A program made the position numbers and the translations under genes. Shown here one piece after another: positions 1 to 8,365 of a stretch of DNA of 11,780 bases; positions within the stretch are counted from its first letter, which is position 1, and every line of letters begins with the position of its first letter. Source of the stretch: an uncultured Selenomonadales bacterium (GTDB lineage Bacteria > Bacillota_C > Negativicutes > Selenomonadales > Selenomonadaceae); NCBI GenBank assembly GCA_937907035.1, contig CALCTX010000100.1, positions 1-11,780 of the forward strand, given 5' to 3'. Under the pieces are notes generated by a model. The model did no database searches and had not been told where the DNA came from. It worked only from the letters and a program-made list of their open reading frames with translations.

Positions 1-945
1 GAGATTATATATGATGCCCGTATGCCACGGATAATGACAACACCGGATTATACCGCGTATGTGAAAATTGCCGAAGGTTGTGATAATCGGTGTGCATTTT
101 GTGCTATACCACAAATCAGAGGCCATTATCGGAGTCGGAAGCTTGAAGATATTTGTGAGGAAGTAAAAAAACTTACAGAAAAAGGTGTCAAGGAAATAAA
201 TCTGATTGCACAGGATTCGACAAAATATGGTTTTGATCTGTACGGAGAACCAAGTTTGGCGAAACTGTTGCGGGAACTTTGCAAAATTGATAAGGTTAAA
301 TGGTTGCGGATATTGTATTGCTATCCACGATTTTTTACAGATGAGCTTATCGATACGATCGCTAATGAGGAGAAGATTTGCAAATATGTTGATCTGCCTT
401 TACAGCATGCGCATGATTCAGTATTGAGAAATATGCATCGGCCGGATACAAAAGAGAGTATTGAGCGGCTTTTGTCTAAGATCAGAGGTAAAATACCGCA
501 GGCGGTTGTTCGTTCGACATTTATTGTCGGTTTTCCGGGCGAAACAGATGCTCAGTATCAGACATTAAGGAATTTTATTGAACAACAGAGATTTGAAAAA
601 GTCGGTATTTTTACCTATTCGCGTGAAGAAGGGACTCCGGCAGCAGAAATGGACAATCAGGTATCGGAAGATGTTATGCAGGAACGATATCATGACCTGA
701 TGAGTTTGCAATGCAAGATTTCAGAGGAATTGAATCAGGAGCTTGAAGGCAAGGAACTGGAAGTACTTGTGGAAGGGCGTATGGAAGAACAGGAAAATGT
801 TGTCTGCGGGCGTTCTTATCGTGAAGCACCGGAGGTTGATGGTCAGATATTTGTTGAAGGTGATGCAGACAGCAAACCGGGAGATATCATCAGAGTGAAG
901 ATAGTTCAAGGCTTTACTTATGATGCTGTCGGTGAAAGGATTTAA
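1..945 (+). CDS. rimO: Ribosomal protein S12 methylthiotransferase RimO (5' end missing)
   Basis: Radical SAM methylthiotransferase that adds a methylthio group to a conserved Asp of ribosomal protein S12, using two iron-sulfur clusters. The frame is open from base 1, so the true start and the N-terminal domain with the auxiliary-cluster cysteines lie outside the window; about 314 codons of a usual ~440 are present. The radical SAM motif CxxxCxxC reads GCDNRCAFC at bases 76-102. Further on come PLQHAHDSVLRNM and FIVGFPGET, both typical of the family. The C-terminal TRAM-like domain contains GRSYREAPEVDG, which favours RimO over the tRNA enzyme MiaB. The internal ATG at 22 is not the real start because the sequence before it is in frame and family-like. 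The stop at 943-945 is two bases before the next gene, suggesting one transcript. Confidence 0.93.
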   Translation, partial: EIIYDARMPRIMTTPDYTAYVKIAEGCDNRCAFCAIPQIRGHYRSRKLEDICEEVKKLTEKGVKEINLIAQDSTKYGFDLYGEPSLAKLLRELCKIDKVKWLRILYCYPRFFTDELIDTIANEEKICKYVDLPLQHAHDSVLRNMHRPDTKESIERLLSKIRGKIPQAVVRSTFIVGFPGETDAQYQTLRNFIEQQRFEKVGIFTYSREEGTPAAEMDNQVSEDVMQERYHDLMSLQCKISEELNQELEGKELEVLVEGRMEEQENVVCGRSYREAPEVDGQIFVEGDADSKPGDIIRVKIVQGFTYDAVGERI

Positions 946-947
946 AG

Positions 948-1445
948 ATGATTGGGCAAAATAGAGGTGCAATACCAATAGAAGAATATGTAGGTAATAT
1001 TCTCACGGAAAAAAAGATGACGGTAGCTTGTGCGGAATCCTGTACTGGTGGCTTGGTAACCGGACGTTTGACAGCAGTAGCCGGAAGTTCTGCCTATGTT
1101 ATGGGCAGTGTTGTTTCGTATACAAATGAAGTAAAAGCATCTGTTTTAGGTGTATCACGAAAAGCACTTGCGGAATATGGGGCAGTATCTGATATTGTGG
1201 CACAGCAGATGGCTGACGGAATAAGAAATTTGATAAAAACCGATTTGGGGATATCAGTTACCGGTATTGCCGGACCGGGCGGCGGAAGTATGGAAAAACC
1301 GGTAGGGTTAGTTTATATTGCAGTCAGCGGTCCGAAAGGAGTAAGGGTTGTAAAAAACAATTTTTCCGGGAACAGGGAAGAGGTCAGAGAGAGTTCAGTA
1401 AAAAAAGCCTTGGAACTTTTGACGGCTTATGTTGAAGAGTCATAA
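948..1445 (+). CDS. CinA C-terminal-domain protein (nicotinamide-nucleotide amidohydrolase, PncC type)
   Basis: 165 residues covering only the CinA C-terminal domain. In characterised members this domain deamidates nicotinamide mononucleotide to nicotinate mononucleotide in NAD salvage. The domain signature is clear: AESCTGG at residues 29-35, then GSSAYVMGSVVSYTNEVK, and GIAGPGGG further on. The N-terminal molybdopterin-binding-like domain of full CinA (about 410 residues) is absent, and no remnant is visible before the start, where rimO ends. The ATG at 948 follows GGTGAAAGG (931-939) inside the rimO tail and lies two bases after the rimO stop, so the two are probably translationally coupled. 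In many Firmicutes cinA is followed by recA; here an RNA helicase follows. The biochemical role is inferred from the family. Confidence 0.88.
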   Translation: MIGQNRGAIPIEEYVGNILTEKKMTVACAESCTGGLVTGRLTAVAGSSAYVMGSVVSYTNEVKASVLGVSRKALAEYGAVSDIVAQQMADGIRNLIKTDLGISVTGIAGPGGGSMEKPVGLVYIAVSGPKGVRVVKNNFSGNREEVRESSVKKALELLTAYVEES

Positions 1446-1470
1446 CGGATATGATTTTGGGGGATAAATT

Positions 1471-3066
<1,596 letters not shown>

Positions 3067-3101
3067 ACATAATCTGTTTCTAATCAAAATTTTATGGATT
3101 T

Positions 3102-3132
3102 TTGCCATTGTTTCATATAGAATGGATATAGA
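3102..3132 (+). promoter_or_regulatory. Weak candidate promoter for the exported protein gene
   Basis: TTGCCA at 3102-3107 could be a -35 element, with GATATA (3125-3130, spacer 17) or TATAGA (3127-3132, spacer 19) as the -10. The 87-base gap after the helicase gene and the gene's own terminator fit a separate transcript, but the -10 match is mediocre. Confidence 0.3.
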
Positions 3133-3153
3133 AAGAATAAGGGGGAAGTCGAA

Positions 3154-3918
3154 ATGGATTTTAAGAAATATATAAAGGGGCTTTTTGTTTGTACGACTGT
3201 TGCAGCATGTACGATTTTTACGCCGGGAGCTGCCGGAGCTGAAGGGCAGGAGCCGCAGCCGGTGATGACAATAGAAGAAGCATTGCAGGATTATACGGCT
3301 TCCGGCTATAAATATACAAGTGAACGTTATGGATATTCGATCGTTTGCCCGGAAAAGCCGGTCGGGGTTATTCCGCTTAGTGCTATGATAGAGCATGAAC
3401 GCGGTGATGTGTTGGTTTTTGCTAATGAGGGTTATTCTCTGAAACGGGCCTGGATTGTCATGATCAATGCTTTTAATGATCAGGAAGTACCGCCTGATCT
3501 GGATAAGATGAATGAGCAACAGCAGAAAGCACTGATTGATAATTTGATGAATACATCAGGTTATGAATTTGTTCGTATTGCTGATATTAACGGACGCAAA
3601 GGAATTTATGCGGTAACTGCAAAAGTTATTGATATCGATACCGATGGCGATGGCAAACCTGATACTACGGCTGAGGCTGATACGCAGATGATAAAGACAT
3701 ACTTTACCGGACAGTTTGGCGGCAGATTTTCAGTTCAGCTGATCGATAATCCGGAACTTACACAGGCCGGGGTGCAGACTTATCAACTTGGTATTTGTAC
3801 GTTCCAGGAATGGCCGACAAAAATGAATAATGGAAAGAATGTTGGCAAAGACAACAAGGCAGAGAACAAGAAGATCGATCAAAAAGCAGTAAAAAAAGAT
3901 AAGAAAAAATCTAAATAA
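3154..3918 (+). CDS. Exported protein of unknown function with Asp-rich loop and lysine-rich tail
   Basis: 254 residues; I do not recognise the family. The N-terminus MDFKKYIKGLFVCTTVAAC is signal-peptide-like: basic start, hydrophobic core to about residue 23, and AGA/E at 27-30 as a possible signal peptidase I site. VAAC at 16-19 could instead be a lipobox, so it may be a lipoprotein. The globular part (about 40-222) has GYKYTSERYGYSIVCPEKP near its start, resembling exported proteins that open with a Y-GYSI-P strand. Residues 160-170 read DIDTDGDGKPD, an EF-hand or thrombospondin-type-3-like acidic loop that may bind calcium. The last ~30 residues are rich in Lys, Asn and Asp without clear structure. 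The ATG at 3154 follows AAGGGGGAAG (3139-3148), a strong ribosome binding site. The gene stands between its own possible promoter and a strong terminator. Surface or periplasmic location is inferred. Confidence 0.8.
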   Translation: MDFKKYIKGLFVCTTVAACTIFTPGAAGAEGQEPQPVMTIEEALQDYTASGYKYTSERYGYSIVCPEKPVGVIPLSAMIEHERGDVLVFANEGYSLKRAWIVMINAFNDQEVPPDLDKMNEQQQKALIDNLMNTSGYEFVRIADINGRKGIYAVTAKVIDIDTDGDGKPDTTAEADTQMIKTYFTGQFGGRFSVQLIDNPELTQAGVQTYQLGICTFQEWPTKMNNGKNVGKDNKAENKKIDQKAVKKDKKKSK

Positions 3919-3927
3919 TGTATGTTG

Positions 3928-3974
3928 GAGCGTGGCTCTTTTCAAATGGCGAAGAGCGGCGCTCTTTTCTTTTT
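3928..3974 (+). terminator. Rho-independent terminator after the exported protein gene
   Basis: Arms 3928-3940 and 3952-3964 form a 13-position stem with one G-U pair and one mismatch around an 11-base loop, followed by TTTTCTTTTT (3965-3974). A shorter alternative hairpin, AAGAGC/GCTCTT with loop GGC (3952-3966), is nested in the right arm and also precedes the T-run. Confidence 0.85.
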
Positions 3975-3976
3975 GG

Positions 3977-4005
3977 TTGCAGAATGAGGGAAAATGCAAT
4001 AAAAT
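3977..4005 (+). promoter_or_regulatory. Candidate sigma-70-type promoter for ridA
   Basis: TTGCAG (3977-3982) and TAAAAT (4000-4005) are separated by exactly 17 bases, right after the upstream terminator and 41 bases before the ridA start. The position suggests a new transcription unit for ridA and perhaps transketolase. Confidence 0.55.
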
Positions 4006-4046
4006 ATGGTTAAATTTGAAAAATATTTAGGAAGGAAGCTGAGGTT

Positions 4047-4424
4047 ATGAAAAAGATAGTGGCAACGAAAGAGGCACCGCAGGCTATTGGGCCCTATTCA
4101 CAGGCGATAAAGGCTGGCGGTTTTGTTTTTGTATCAGGGCAAATTCCGCTTGTTCCGGCTACAGGAGAAATGGTTCAAGGCGGTATTGAAGTGCAAACTG
4201 AGCAGGTATTGAAGAATTTGGCAGCAATTTTAAAAGCGGAAGGCTCATCTTTGGATGCGGTGGTAAAAACTACGGTTTATATTACCAATATTGCTGATTT
4301 TGCCAAAGTAAATGAGGTATATGCTAAATTTTTTGTTAAAGATTGTCCGGCAAGAGTTTGTGTTGAAGTAAGCAATCTTCCAAAAGGTGCATTGATTGAG
4401 ATCGATGTGATCGCAGCTGAGTAA
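4047..4424 (+). CDS. ridA: RidA family reactive enamine/imine deaminase
   Basis: 125-residue cytosolic protein of the Rid/YjgF/UK114 family. It hydrolyses the reactive 2-aminoacrylate and related enamines and imines released by PLP enzymes such as threonine/serine dehydratase, protecting other PLP enzymes. The full family length is present. Family residues are visible: GPYSQA at 15-20 with Tyr17, SGQIP at 30-34, PARVCVEV at 101-108 with the catalytic Arg103, and IEIDVIA at 117-123 with Glu118. These correspond to Tyr17, Arg105 and Glu120 of the well-studied enterobacterial protein, so an active RidA-subfamily enzyme is expected. The ATG at 4047 follows GGAAGGAAGCTGAGG. Transketolase starts 31 bases after the stop with no terminator between, so the two may be co-transcribed. 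Confidence 0.94.
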   Translation: MKKIVATKEAPQAIGPYSQAIKAGGFVFVSGQIPLVPATGEMVQGGIEVQTEQVLKNLAAILKAEGSSLDAVVKTTVYITNIADFAKVNEVYAKFFVKDCPARVCVEVSNLPKGALIEIDVIAAE

Positions 4425-4455
4425 GAAATATTATTATCATGGGGAGATATGAGTA

Positions 4456-4749
4456 ATGAGTATTGATATGAAATGTGTAAACGCGATTCGTGTATTATCG
4501 GCAGATGCAATCCAAAAGGCTAATTCCGGTCATCCGGGGCTGCCGTTGGGCAGTGCGCCGATGGCCTATGAATTATGGGCACATAATATGAAACATAATC
4601 CCAAAAATCCTGAATGGGTAAACAGAGACCGGTTTATTCTTTCCGGTGGTCATGGTTCCATGCTGCTGTATTCCCTGCTTCATCTGTATGGATACGGCAA
4701 TCTTTCTTTGGATGAGATTAAGAACTTCCGTCAGTTGGATATGGATTGA
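4456..4749 (+). CDS. Transketolase N-terminal fragment (97 residues)
   Basis: This piece has a good start, an ATG at 4456 with GGGGAG at 4441-4446. It carries the first part of the thiamine-diphosphate/substrate pocket: [10 protein letters not shown] (23-32, His26) and [12 protein letters not shown] (62-73, His66). After [16 protein letters not shown] (79-93) the frame runs into LDMD and a stop, where the family normally continues [16 protein letters not shown]. It lacks most of the cofactor-binding domain and cannot be active alone. It is unlike the natural split transketolases, which divide between whole domains at around residue 270-300. Confidence 0.6.
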   Translation: MSIDMKCVNAIRVLSADAIQKANSGHPGLPLGSAPMAYELWAHNMKHNPKNPEWVNRDRFILSGGHGSMLLYSLLHLYGYGNLSLDEIKNFRQLDMD

Positions 4750-4778
4750 CAGTTGATGATCTTAAAAATTTCCGTCAG
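4690..4778 (+). repeat. Diverged tandem copy of a tkt coding segment at the frame break
   Basis: Copy 1 (4690-4734) encodes [15 protein letters not shown] in the first frame; copy 2 (4737-4778) encodes [14 protein letters not shown] in the other frame. Leaving out the extra AAT codon of copy 1, 30 of 42 bases match by hand alignment. Outside the variable LSL/LTV codons the differences are mainly at third positions (GAG/GAT, AAG/AAA, AAC/AAT). That pattern means both copies evolved as coding sequence rather than arising from a fresh duplication. Confidence 0.75.
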
Positions 4779-6494
4779 GATGGCTCGCTTACTCCGGGAC
4801 ATCCGGAATATGGGCATACGGTAGGCGTTGAAGCAACAACCGGACCACTTGGTGCGGGGATGGGTATGGCAGTTGGAATGGCGATGGCTGAGGCTCATTT
4901 GGCGGCGATATTCAATAAGCCCGGCTATGATGTAGTAGATCATTATACATTTGCTCTTGGTGGAGATGGATGTATGATGGAAGGCATATCTTCCGAAGCA
5001 TTTTCCCTGGCAGGTACTTTAGGCCTTTCCAAGCTTATAATTCTTTATGACAGTAATCGTATTTCTATTGAAGGCAGTACGGATATAGCTTTTCGGGAAA
5101 ATGTCCAAAAGCGTATGGAAGCGTTTGGGTTCCAGACAATTACAGTTGAGGACGGTAATGATCTTGCCGCAATTGGCAAAGCCATTGCTGAAGCGAAGGC
5201 AGACAAGACGCGCCCGTCGTTTATTACAGTAAAGACCGAGATAGGATATGGATGCCCGGCTAAGCAAGGTAAGGCAAGTGCACATGGAGAACCGTTGGGT
5301 GAAGAAAATGTCAAAGCTTTGAAGCAGAATTTAGGTTGGGAGACTGATGAATCGTTTACTGTACCTGATGATGTGTATGCAAATTATAAACAGTTAGCTT
5401 CAGCAGGCGAGAAGGCAGAAGCAGAGTGGAATACGCTCTTTGCTGAGTATTGTGCAAAGTTCCCTGAACAAAAAAAGTTGTGGGATAAATTTTATGGAGA
5501 AGCAGATGCGGAAAAACTCTTGGAGGATAAAGAATTTTGGGCTTATGAGGACAAAGACCAGGCAACGCGCAGTTTGTCAGGGACAATGATAAACCGTTTG
5601 AAAGAGCGGTTGCCTCAGTTGTTTGGCGGCAGTGCAGATCTTGCTCCGTCAAACAAAACCGAAATGAAGGGCGCTGGTGACTTTGCCAAAGAAAATTATG
5701 CCGGATCCAATCTTCATTTCGGAGTACGTGAATTGGCAATGGCGGCAATGGCAAATGGTATTACTTTACATGGCGGCTTAAAGACATATATTGCAACATT
5801 TTTTGTGTTCAGTGATTATACAAAACCGATGATCAGACTGGCAGCTTTGATGAAACTTCCGGTTACTTATGTATTTACTCATGACAGTATCGGTGTAGGC
5901 GAGGATGGCCCGACCCATGAACCGATAGAACAACTGGCTATGCTTCGTGCTTTGCCAAATATGAATGTATTTCGTCCGGCTGATGCTACAGAGACAGCGG
6001 CTGCTTGGTATTTGGCGGCTACGGCAACTAAGACGCCGACAGCTTTAGTCCTTACCCGGCAGAATTTGCCACAGCTTTCCGGCAGCAGTAAAGAAGCATT
6101 AAAGGGCGCTTATGTAATTTCGGATAGTAAGAAGGCTGTCCCGGATGGTATTTTCATTGCATCGGGATCGGAAGTAGCATTGGCGATAGCTGCTCAAGCA
6201 GAACTTGCTGCGGCAGGCACAGATGTCAGAGTTGTAAGTGCACCGTGTCTGGATATTTTTGAACAACAATCTGATGAATATAAGGAAAAGGTTTTACCGA
6301 AGAAAGTAAGAGCCAGAGTAGCTGTTGAGGCAGCGGCTGATTTCGGTTGGGGAAAATATGTCGGACTTGATGGCGCTACTGTGACAATGCAGGGATTTGG
6401 AGCATCAGCTCCGGCTGGTGTATTGTTTAAGAAATTTGGCTTTACAACAGAAAACGTTGTGTCAACAATGAAAAAGGTCTTACAGCAAAACTAA
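4746..6494 (+). CDS. Transketolase C-terminal main portion (about 582 residues)
   Basis: This frame holds the rest of transketolase. It includes [21 protein letters not shown] near the start, the thiamine-diphosphate motif beginning GGDGCMMEG and ending near [10 protein letters not shown], the pyrimidine-binding domain with [15 protein letters not shown] (bearing the family's catalytic Glu), and a C-terminal transketolase domain. The only early in-frame start is TTG at 4746. It has no ribosome binding site and lies four bases inside the end of the upstream frame, so independent translation is doubtful. Codons upstream of 4746 in this frame still encode GYG (4737-4745), showing that the homologous sequence reaches back past the apparent start. 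The frame ends at TAA before a strong terminator. Confidence 0.65.
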   Translation: MTVDDLKNFRQDGSLTPGHPEYGHTVGVEATTGPLGAGMGMAVGMAMAEAHLAAIFNKPGYDVVDHYTFALGGDGCMMEGISSEAFSLAGTLGLSKLIILYDSNRISIEGSTDIAFRENVQKRMEAFGFQTITVEDGNDLAAIGKAIAEAKADKTRPSFITVKTEIGYGCPAKQGKASAHGEPLGEENVKALKQNLGWETDESFTVPDDVYANYKQLASAGEKAEAEWNTLFAEYCAKFPEQKKLWDKFYGEADAEKLLEDKEFWAYEDKDQATRSLSGTMINRLKERLPQLFGGSADLAPSNKTEMKGAGDFAKENYAGSNLHFGVRELAMAAMANGITLHGGLKTYIATFFVFSDYTKPMIRLAALMKLPVTYVFTHDSIGVGEDGPTHEPIEQLAMLRALPNMNVFRPADATETAAAWYLAATATKTPTALVLTRQNLPQLSGSSKEALKGAYVISDSKKAVPDGIFIASGSEVALAIAAQAELAAAGTDVRVVSAPCLDIFEQQSDEYKEKVLPKKVRARVAVEAAADFGWGKYVGLDGATVTMQGFGASAPAGVLFKKFGFTTENVVSTMKKVLQQN

Positions 6495-6514
6495 ATAAAT
6501 AGAGATATAAATAC

Positions 6515-6568
6515 ATAATATAAAAAGAGATTGTCGCAAAAATATGCGACAATCTCTTTTTATATTAT
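6515..6568. terminator. Long perfect hairpin terminator, probably bidirectional
   Basis: Arms 6515-6538 and 6545-6568 pair perfectly over 24 bases around the loop AAAATA. The GC-containing core is GAGATTGTCGCA. The stem base is A-rich on the left and T-rich on the right (CTCTTTTTATATT), so it gives a U-tract on either strand. It closes transketolase transcription. Confidence 0.9.
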
Positions 6569-6697
6569 TGTTTAAACCTGAAGGGAGAACGGGTCGTTCA
6601 GTGTTGTTAAAATTGCTGGATAGAAAATGGGACAGCCAAGGTATTTAATAAGATTATAATTACAAATGAATAAAATTTTTATAAATTTTCGTTGACA

Positions 6698-6711
6698 AAA
6701 ACATTTGTTCG
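6698..6711. promoter_or_regulatory. Candidate LexA operator 1
   Basis: AAAACATTTGTTCG lies in the promoter spacer. It differs from the Firmicute LexA consensus CGAAC-N4-GTTCG only in its first two bases. The AAC-N4-GTT core is at 6700-6709. Bound repressor would block the promoter. Confidence 0.55.
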
Positions 6712-6725
6712 GTAATATAATTAAC

Positions 6726-6739
6726 CAAACAAATGTTTT
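6726..6739. promoter_or_regulatory. Candidate LexA operator 2
   Basis: CAAACAAATGTTTT has the core AACAAATGTT at 6728-6737, centred 28 bases after operator 1 and over the likely transcription start. It keeps AAC-N4-GTT but deviates from the consensus at three outer bases, so it is probably the weaker site. Confidence 0.4.
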
Positions 6740-6763
6740 AAAGAATGCAAGGAGTGATCTGTA

Positions 6764-7033
6764 ATGAAAAAATTATTAGGTATTATCATGTTGGTGTTGG
6801 TCATTATGGCGGTATCGCCACTTCATTTAGGAAATGCATATCTTCGGACATCGCGTTTTGATGTGATTACTGTTGAACGAGGAGAGAACGTATGGACGAT
6901 TGCGGAAAGATATGTGAAAAAATCTTCTGATGTGCCGGATATGGCAGAAGCGATCATTGAGGTAAATTCTCTTGACAGTGATGGCAGCATTAAGAGCGGC
7001 CAGCATTTACAAATCCCGCTTATTGCCCAATAA
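6764..7033 (+). CDS. Small membrane-anchored LysM protein, YneA-like (SOS division inhibitor candidate)
   Basis: 89 residues. An N-terminal hydrophobic segment (about 4-20) acts as signal or anchor, and a single LysM domain spans about 35-86 (ITVERGENVWTIAERY, then IIEVNSL, then IKSGQHLQIP). LysM domains bind peptidoglycan. This layout, a short anchor followed directly by one LysM and nothing else, is that of Bacillus YneA, which blocks cell division during the SOS response and is repressed by LexA. The promoter here carries LexA-like dyads, which supports the same role independently of the protein. In Bacillus yneA lies next to lexA; no lexA is seen here. Other LysM proteins, such as small cell-wall-binding or spore-type proteins, remain possible. 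The gene appears monocistronic. Confidence 0.75.
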   Translation: MKKLLGIIMLVLVIMAVSPLHLGNAYLRTSRFDVITVERGENVWTIAERYVKKSSDVPDMAEAIIEVNSLDSDGSIKSGQHLQIPLIAQ

Positions 7034-7039
7034 CAAAAG

Positions 7040-7062
7040 TTTGGTACTTATACCAAAATTTC
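7040..7062 (+). terminator. Weak terminator-like hairpin after the YneA-like gene
   Basis: TTTGGTA (7040-7046) and TACCAAA (7051-7057) form a 7-bp stem with loop CTTA, followed only by ATTTC. The stem is short and the T-run poor, so this is tentative. Confidence 0.3.
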
Positions 7063-7087
7063 ATAATTCAAAGCATGTAAATAGTCA

Positions 7088-7116
7088 ATGACAAATTGTT
7101 CATAATGTAGTAAAAT
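7088..7116 (+). promoter_or_regulatory. Candidate promoter of the polyprenyl synthase-tat-menaquinone gene run
   Basis: ATGACA (7088-7093) and TAAAAT (7111-7116) lie 17 bases apart, each one base off consensus, and about 34 bases before the TTG start of the synthase gene. Confidence 0.5.
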
Positions 7117-7149
7117 TACTGGTACAGGAAATTTTGCAGGTGATAGATT

Positions 7150-8121
7150 TTGTCAAATGACATATTTTCATATATCAGAGAAGAACTTGATGCATTAGAA
7201 GCTTCTTTGCTTGAAGCAGTGAAAACACCATTGCCGTTGATCACTGATGTTGGTACACATATAGTACTTTCCGGTGGGAAAAGGCTTCGACCGGCTTTGT
7301 GTATATTGTCTGCTCAGTGTGGCGAAAAATATAACTTTTCTCATGTAATGCCGTTGGCTGTAGCAGTGGAGATGGTCCATATGGCTTCATTGATACATGA
7401 TGATGTACTTGATGCAGCTGATACGCGTCGGGGCCGGGAGACGGTAAATTATCGTTGGGGAAACAAGATTGCTATTTTAAGTGGTGATCATATGTTCGCA
7501 CAAGCGTTTCAGACTGTTTCGGATGAGCATTATGATGAAGCGGTTGCTTTGCGAATGGCACAGCTGATATGTGGTCTCAGCTCAGGTGAGATTATACAGG
7601 ATGCGGGAGTTTTTGATGATGATATCGATGCAGATGATTATTATCAACGAATTGAAAAGAAAACAGCTGAGTTTTTGGCTGTTTGCTGCGAACTGGGAGC
7701 AATGATCTCCGGCGCAGATCAACAGCTGGTTAAGGCTTTGCATGATTATGGTTATTCTTTGGGAATGGCATTTCAAATTACTGATGATCTGCTTGATATT
7801 ACAGGGGCAACTTCAGTTATTGGCAAGCCGGCGGGGAACGACATTCGTCAAGGGGTTATCACTTTGCCGGTTATCCGGGCTTTAGCAAGCAGTCCGGATG
7901 CGGAAGAATTGGGGAAGATAATCACTGATCCGATGATGGATGATGTAATGCTGGAGCGGGCACTGGAGATTGTAAAGGAATCTGATGGGGTTGATTTTTC
8001 CCGGCAACAAGCTGATCACTTTTTGGGAGATGCCAAAAAAGCACTTCAAGGTATAATAGATGACAAACTTTTAAGTGAGTTTGTTAAGATAGCAGATTTT
8101 ATTGCTGAGCGGAAGTATTAA
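7150..8121 (+). CDS. Long-chain polyprenyl diphosphate synthase (trans-isoprenyl type)
   Basis: 323-residue enzyme that extends allylic diphosphates with isopentenyl diphosphate to give the isoprenoid tail of menaquinone. Conserved features are GGKRLRP at 42-48, the first aspartate-rich motif DDVLD at 84-88, RRGRETVN at 93-100, GEIIQD at 146-151, and the second aspartate-rich motif DDLLD at 212-216. The residues four and five positions before the first motif are small (Ala79, Ser80), which in this family favours long products over C15/C20. Chain length cannot be fixed from sequence; heptaprenyl or octaprenyl is typical. The start is TTG at 7150 behind AGGTGAT (7138-7144). Nearby UbiD and UbiA genes support a quinone role. 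A partner subunit like HepS (component I) is not visible here. Confidence 0.9.
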   Translation: MSNDIFSYIREELDALEASLLEAVKTPLPLITDVGTHIVLSGGKRLRPALCILSAQCGEKYNFSHVMPLAVAVEMVHMASLIHDDVLDAADTRRGRETVNYRWGNKIAILSGDHMFAQAFQTVSDEHYDEAVALRMAQLICGLSSGEIIQDAGVFDDDIDADDYYQRIEKKTAEFLAVCCELGAMISGADQQLVKALHDYGYSLGMAFQITDDLLDITGATSVIGKPAGNDIRQGVITLPVIRALASSPDAEELGKIITDPMMDDVMLERALEIVKESDGVDFSRQQADHFLGDAKKALQGIIDDKLLSEFVKIADFIAERKY

Positions 8122-8162
8122 TTACTGCTTTAGCAGATTATGAAACAGAGGGGAATAAAATT

Positions 8163-8357
8163 ATGTTTGGAATTGGAGTACCGGAGCTGATATTGATTCT
8201 TATCATTGGGTTGGTCGTTTTTGGGCCGGGGAAGTTGCCTGAAGTTGGAAGTGCTTTGGGAAGAAGTTTGCGCGAGTTTAAAAAGGCTGCCTCTGAAATA
8301 GAAGAAGCACCAAAGAAGAAGAAAAAAATTGAGGCAGAGCAGCCGGAGGAAGAATAA
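8163..8357 (+). CDS. tatA: Twin-arginine translocase subunit TatA
   Basis: 64-residue component of the Tat pathway, which exports folded proteins. TatA oligomers form or weaken the membrane at the translocation site after TatC binds the substrate. The protein has the standard layout: a short N-terminal membrane helix (about 5-20), the hinge [12 protein letters not shown] (19-30), an amphipathic helix (about 31-48, [18 protein letters not shown]) and a short charged tail. The ATG at 8163 follows AGAGGGGAA (8148-8156). It lies 41 bases after the synthase gene with no clear terminator between, so it is probably on the same transcript. No TatB-like gene is visible, so a minimal TatA-TatC system is likely. 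Confidence 0.93.
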   Translation: MFGIGVPELILILIIGLVVFGPGKLPEVGSALGRSLREFKKAASEIEEAPKKKKKIEAEQPEEE

Positions 8358-8365
8358 TAATTATG

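Larger units (their letters stand above)
4456..6494 (+). pseudogene. tkt: Transketolase gene, interrupted by a frame-shifting duplicated junction
   Basis: Transketolase is the thiamine-diphosphate enzyme that moves two-carbon units between pentose-phosphate pathway sugars. Read across the break, the two pieces cover a complete ~660-residue enzyme, but the frame changes by -1 around 4735-4750. Reading in the first frame ends at TGA 4747-4749, while the rest continues in another frame. Around the break, the segment encoding GYG...KNFRQ is present twice in diverged versions. No canonical slippery heptamer is visible, so programmed frameshifting is not supported. As sequenced, no full-length protein can be made. 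Either the gene is truly broken or recombined, or the join is an assembly artefact. The remaining 3' frame is intact and not otherwise degraded, so any lesion is recent. Confidence 0.75.
6566..6763 (+). promoter_or_regulatory. Regulated promoter region of the YneA-like gene
   Basis: The promoter is close to consensus: TTGACA (6692-6697) and TATAAT (6716-6721) with an 18-base spacer. It is preceded by very AT-rich DNA (6650-6690) that could act as an UP element. A 15-bp inverted repeat with one mismatch (6698-6712 and 6725-6739) fills the spacer and the expected transcription start. The ribosome binding site AAGGAG is at 6749-6754, nine bases before the ATG at 6764. The part from 6570 to 6650 holds no gene that I can support. 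Confidence 0.75.

Noticed and set aside
4735..4750. Programmed -1 ribosomal frameshift joining the two transketolase frames
   Set aside because: No X-XXY-YYZ slippery heptamer or clear downstream stem is visible. The duplicated GYG...KNFRQ block would also be translated twice, which no transketolase family pattern supports.
4456..6494. Natural two-subunit transketolase
   Set aside because: Known split transketolases divide between complete domains. Here the break falls at residue ~94, inside the cofactor-binding domain, and separates active-site histidines.
6587..6599. GAACGGGTCGTTC as a third LexA box
   Set aside because: The halves GAAC and GTTC are separated by five bases, not four, and the site lies about 90 bases upstream of the promoter with nothing transcribed leftward.
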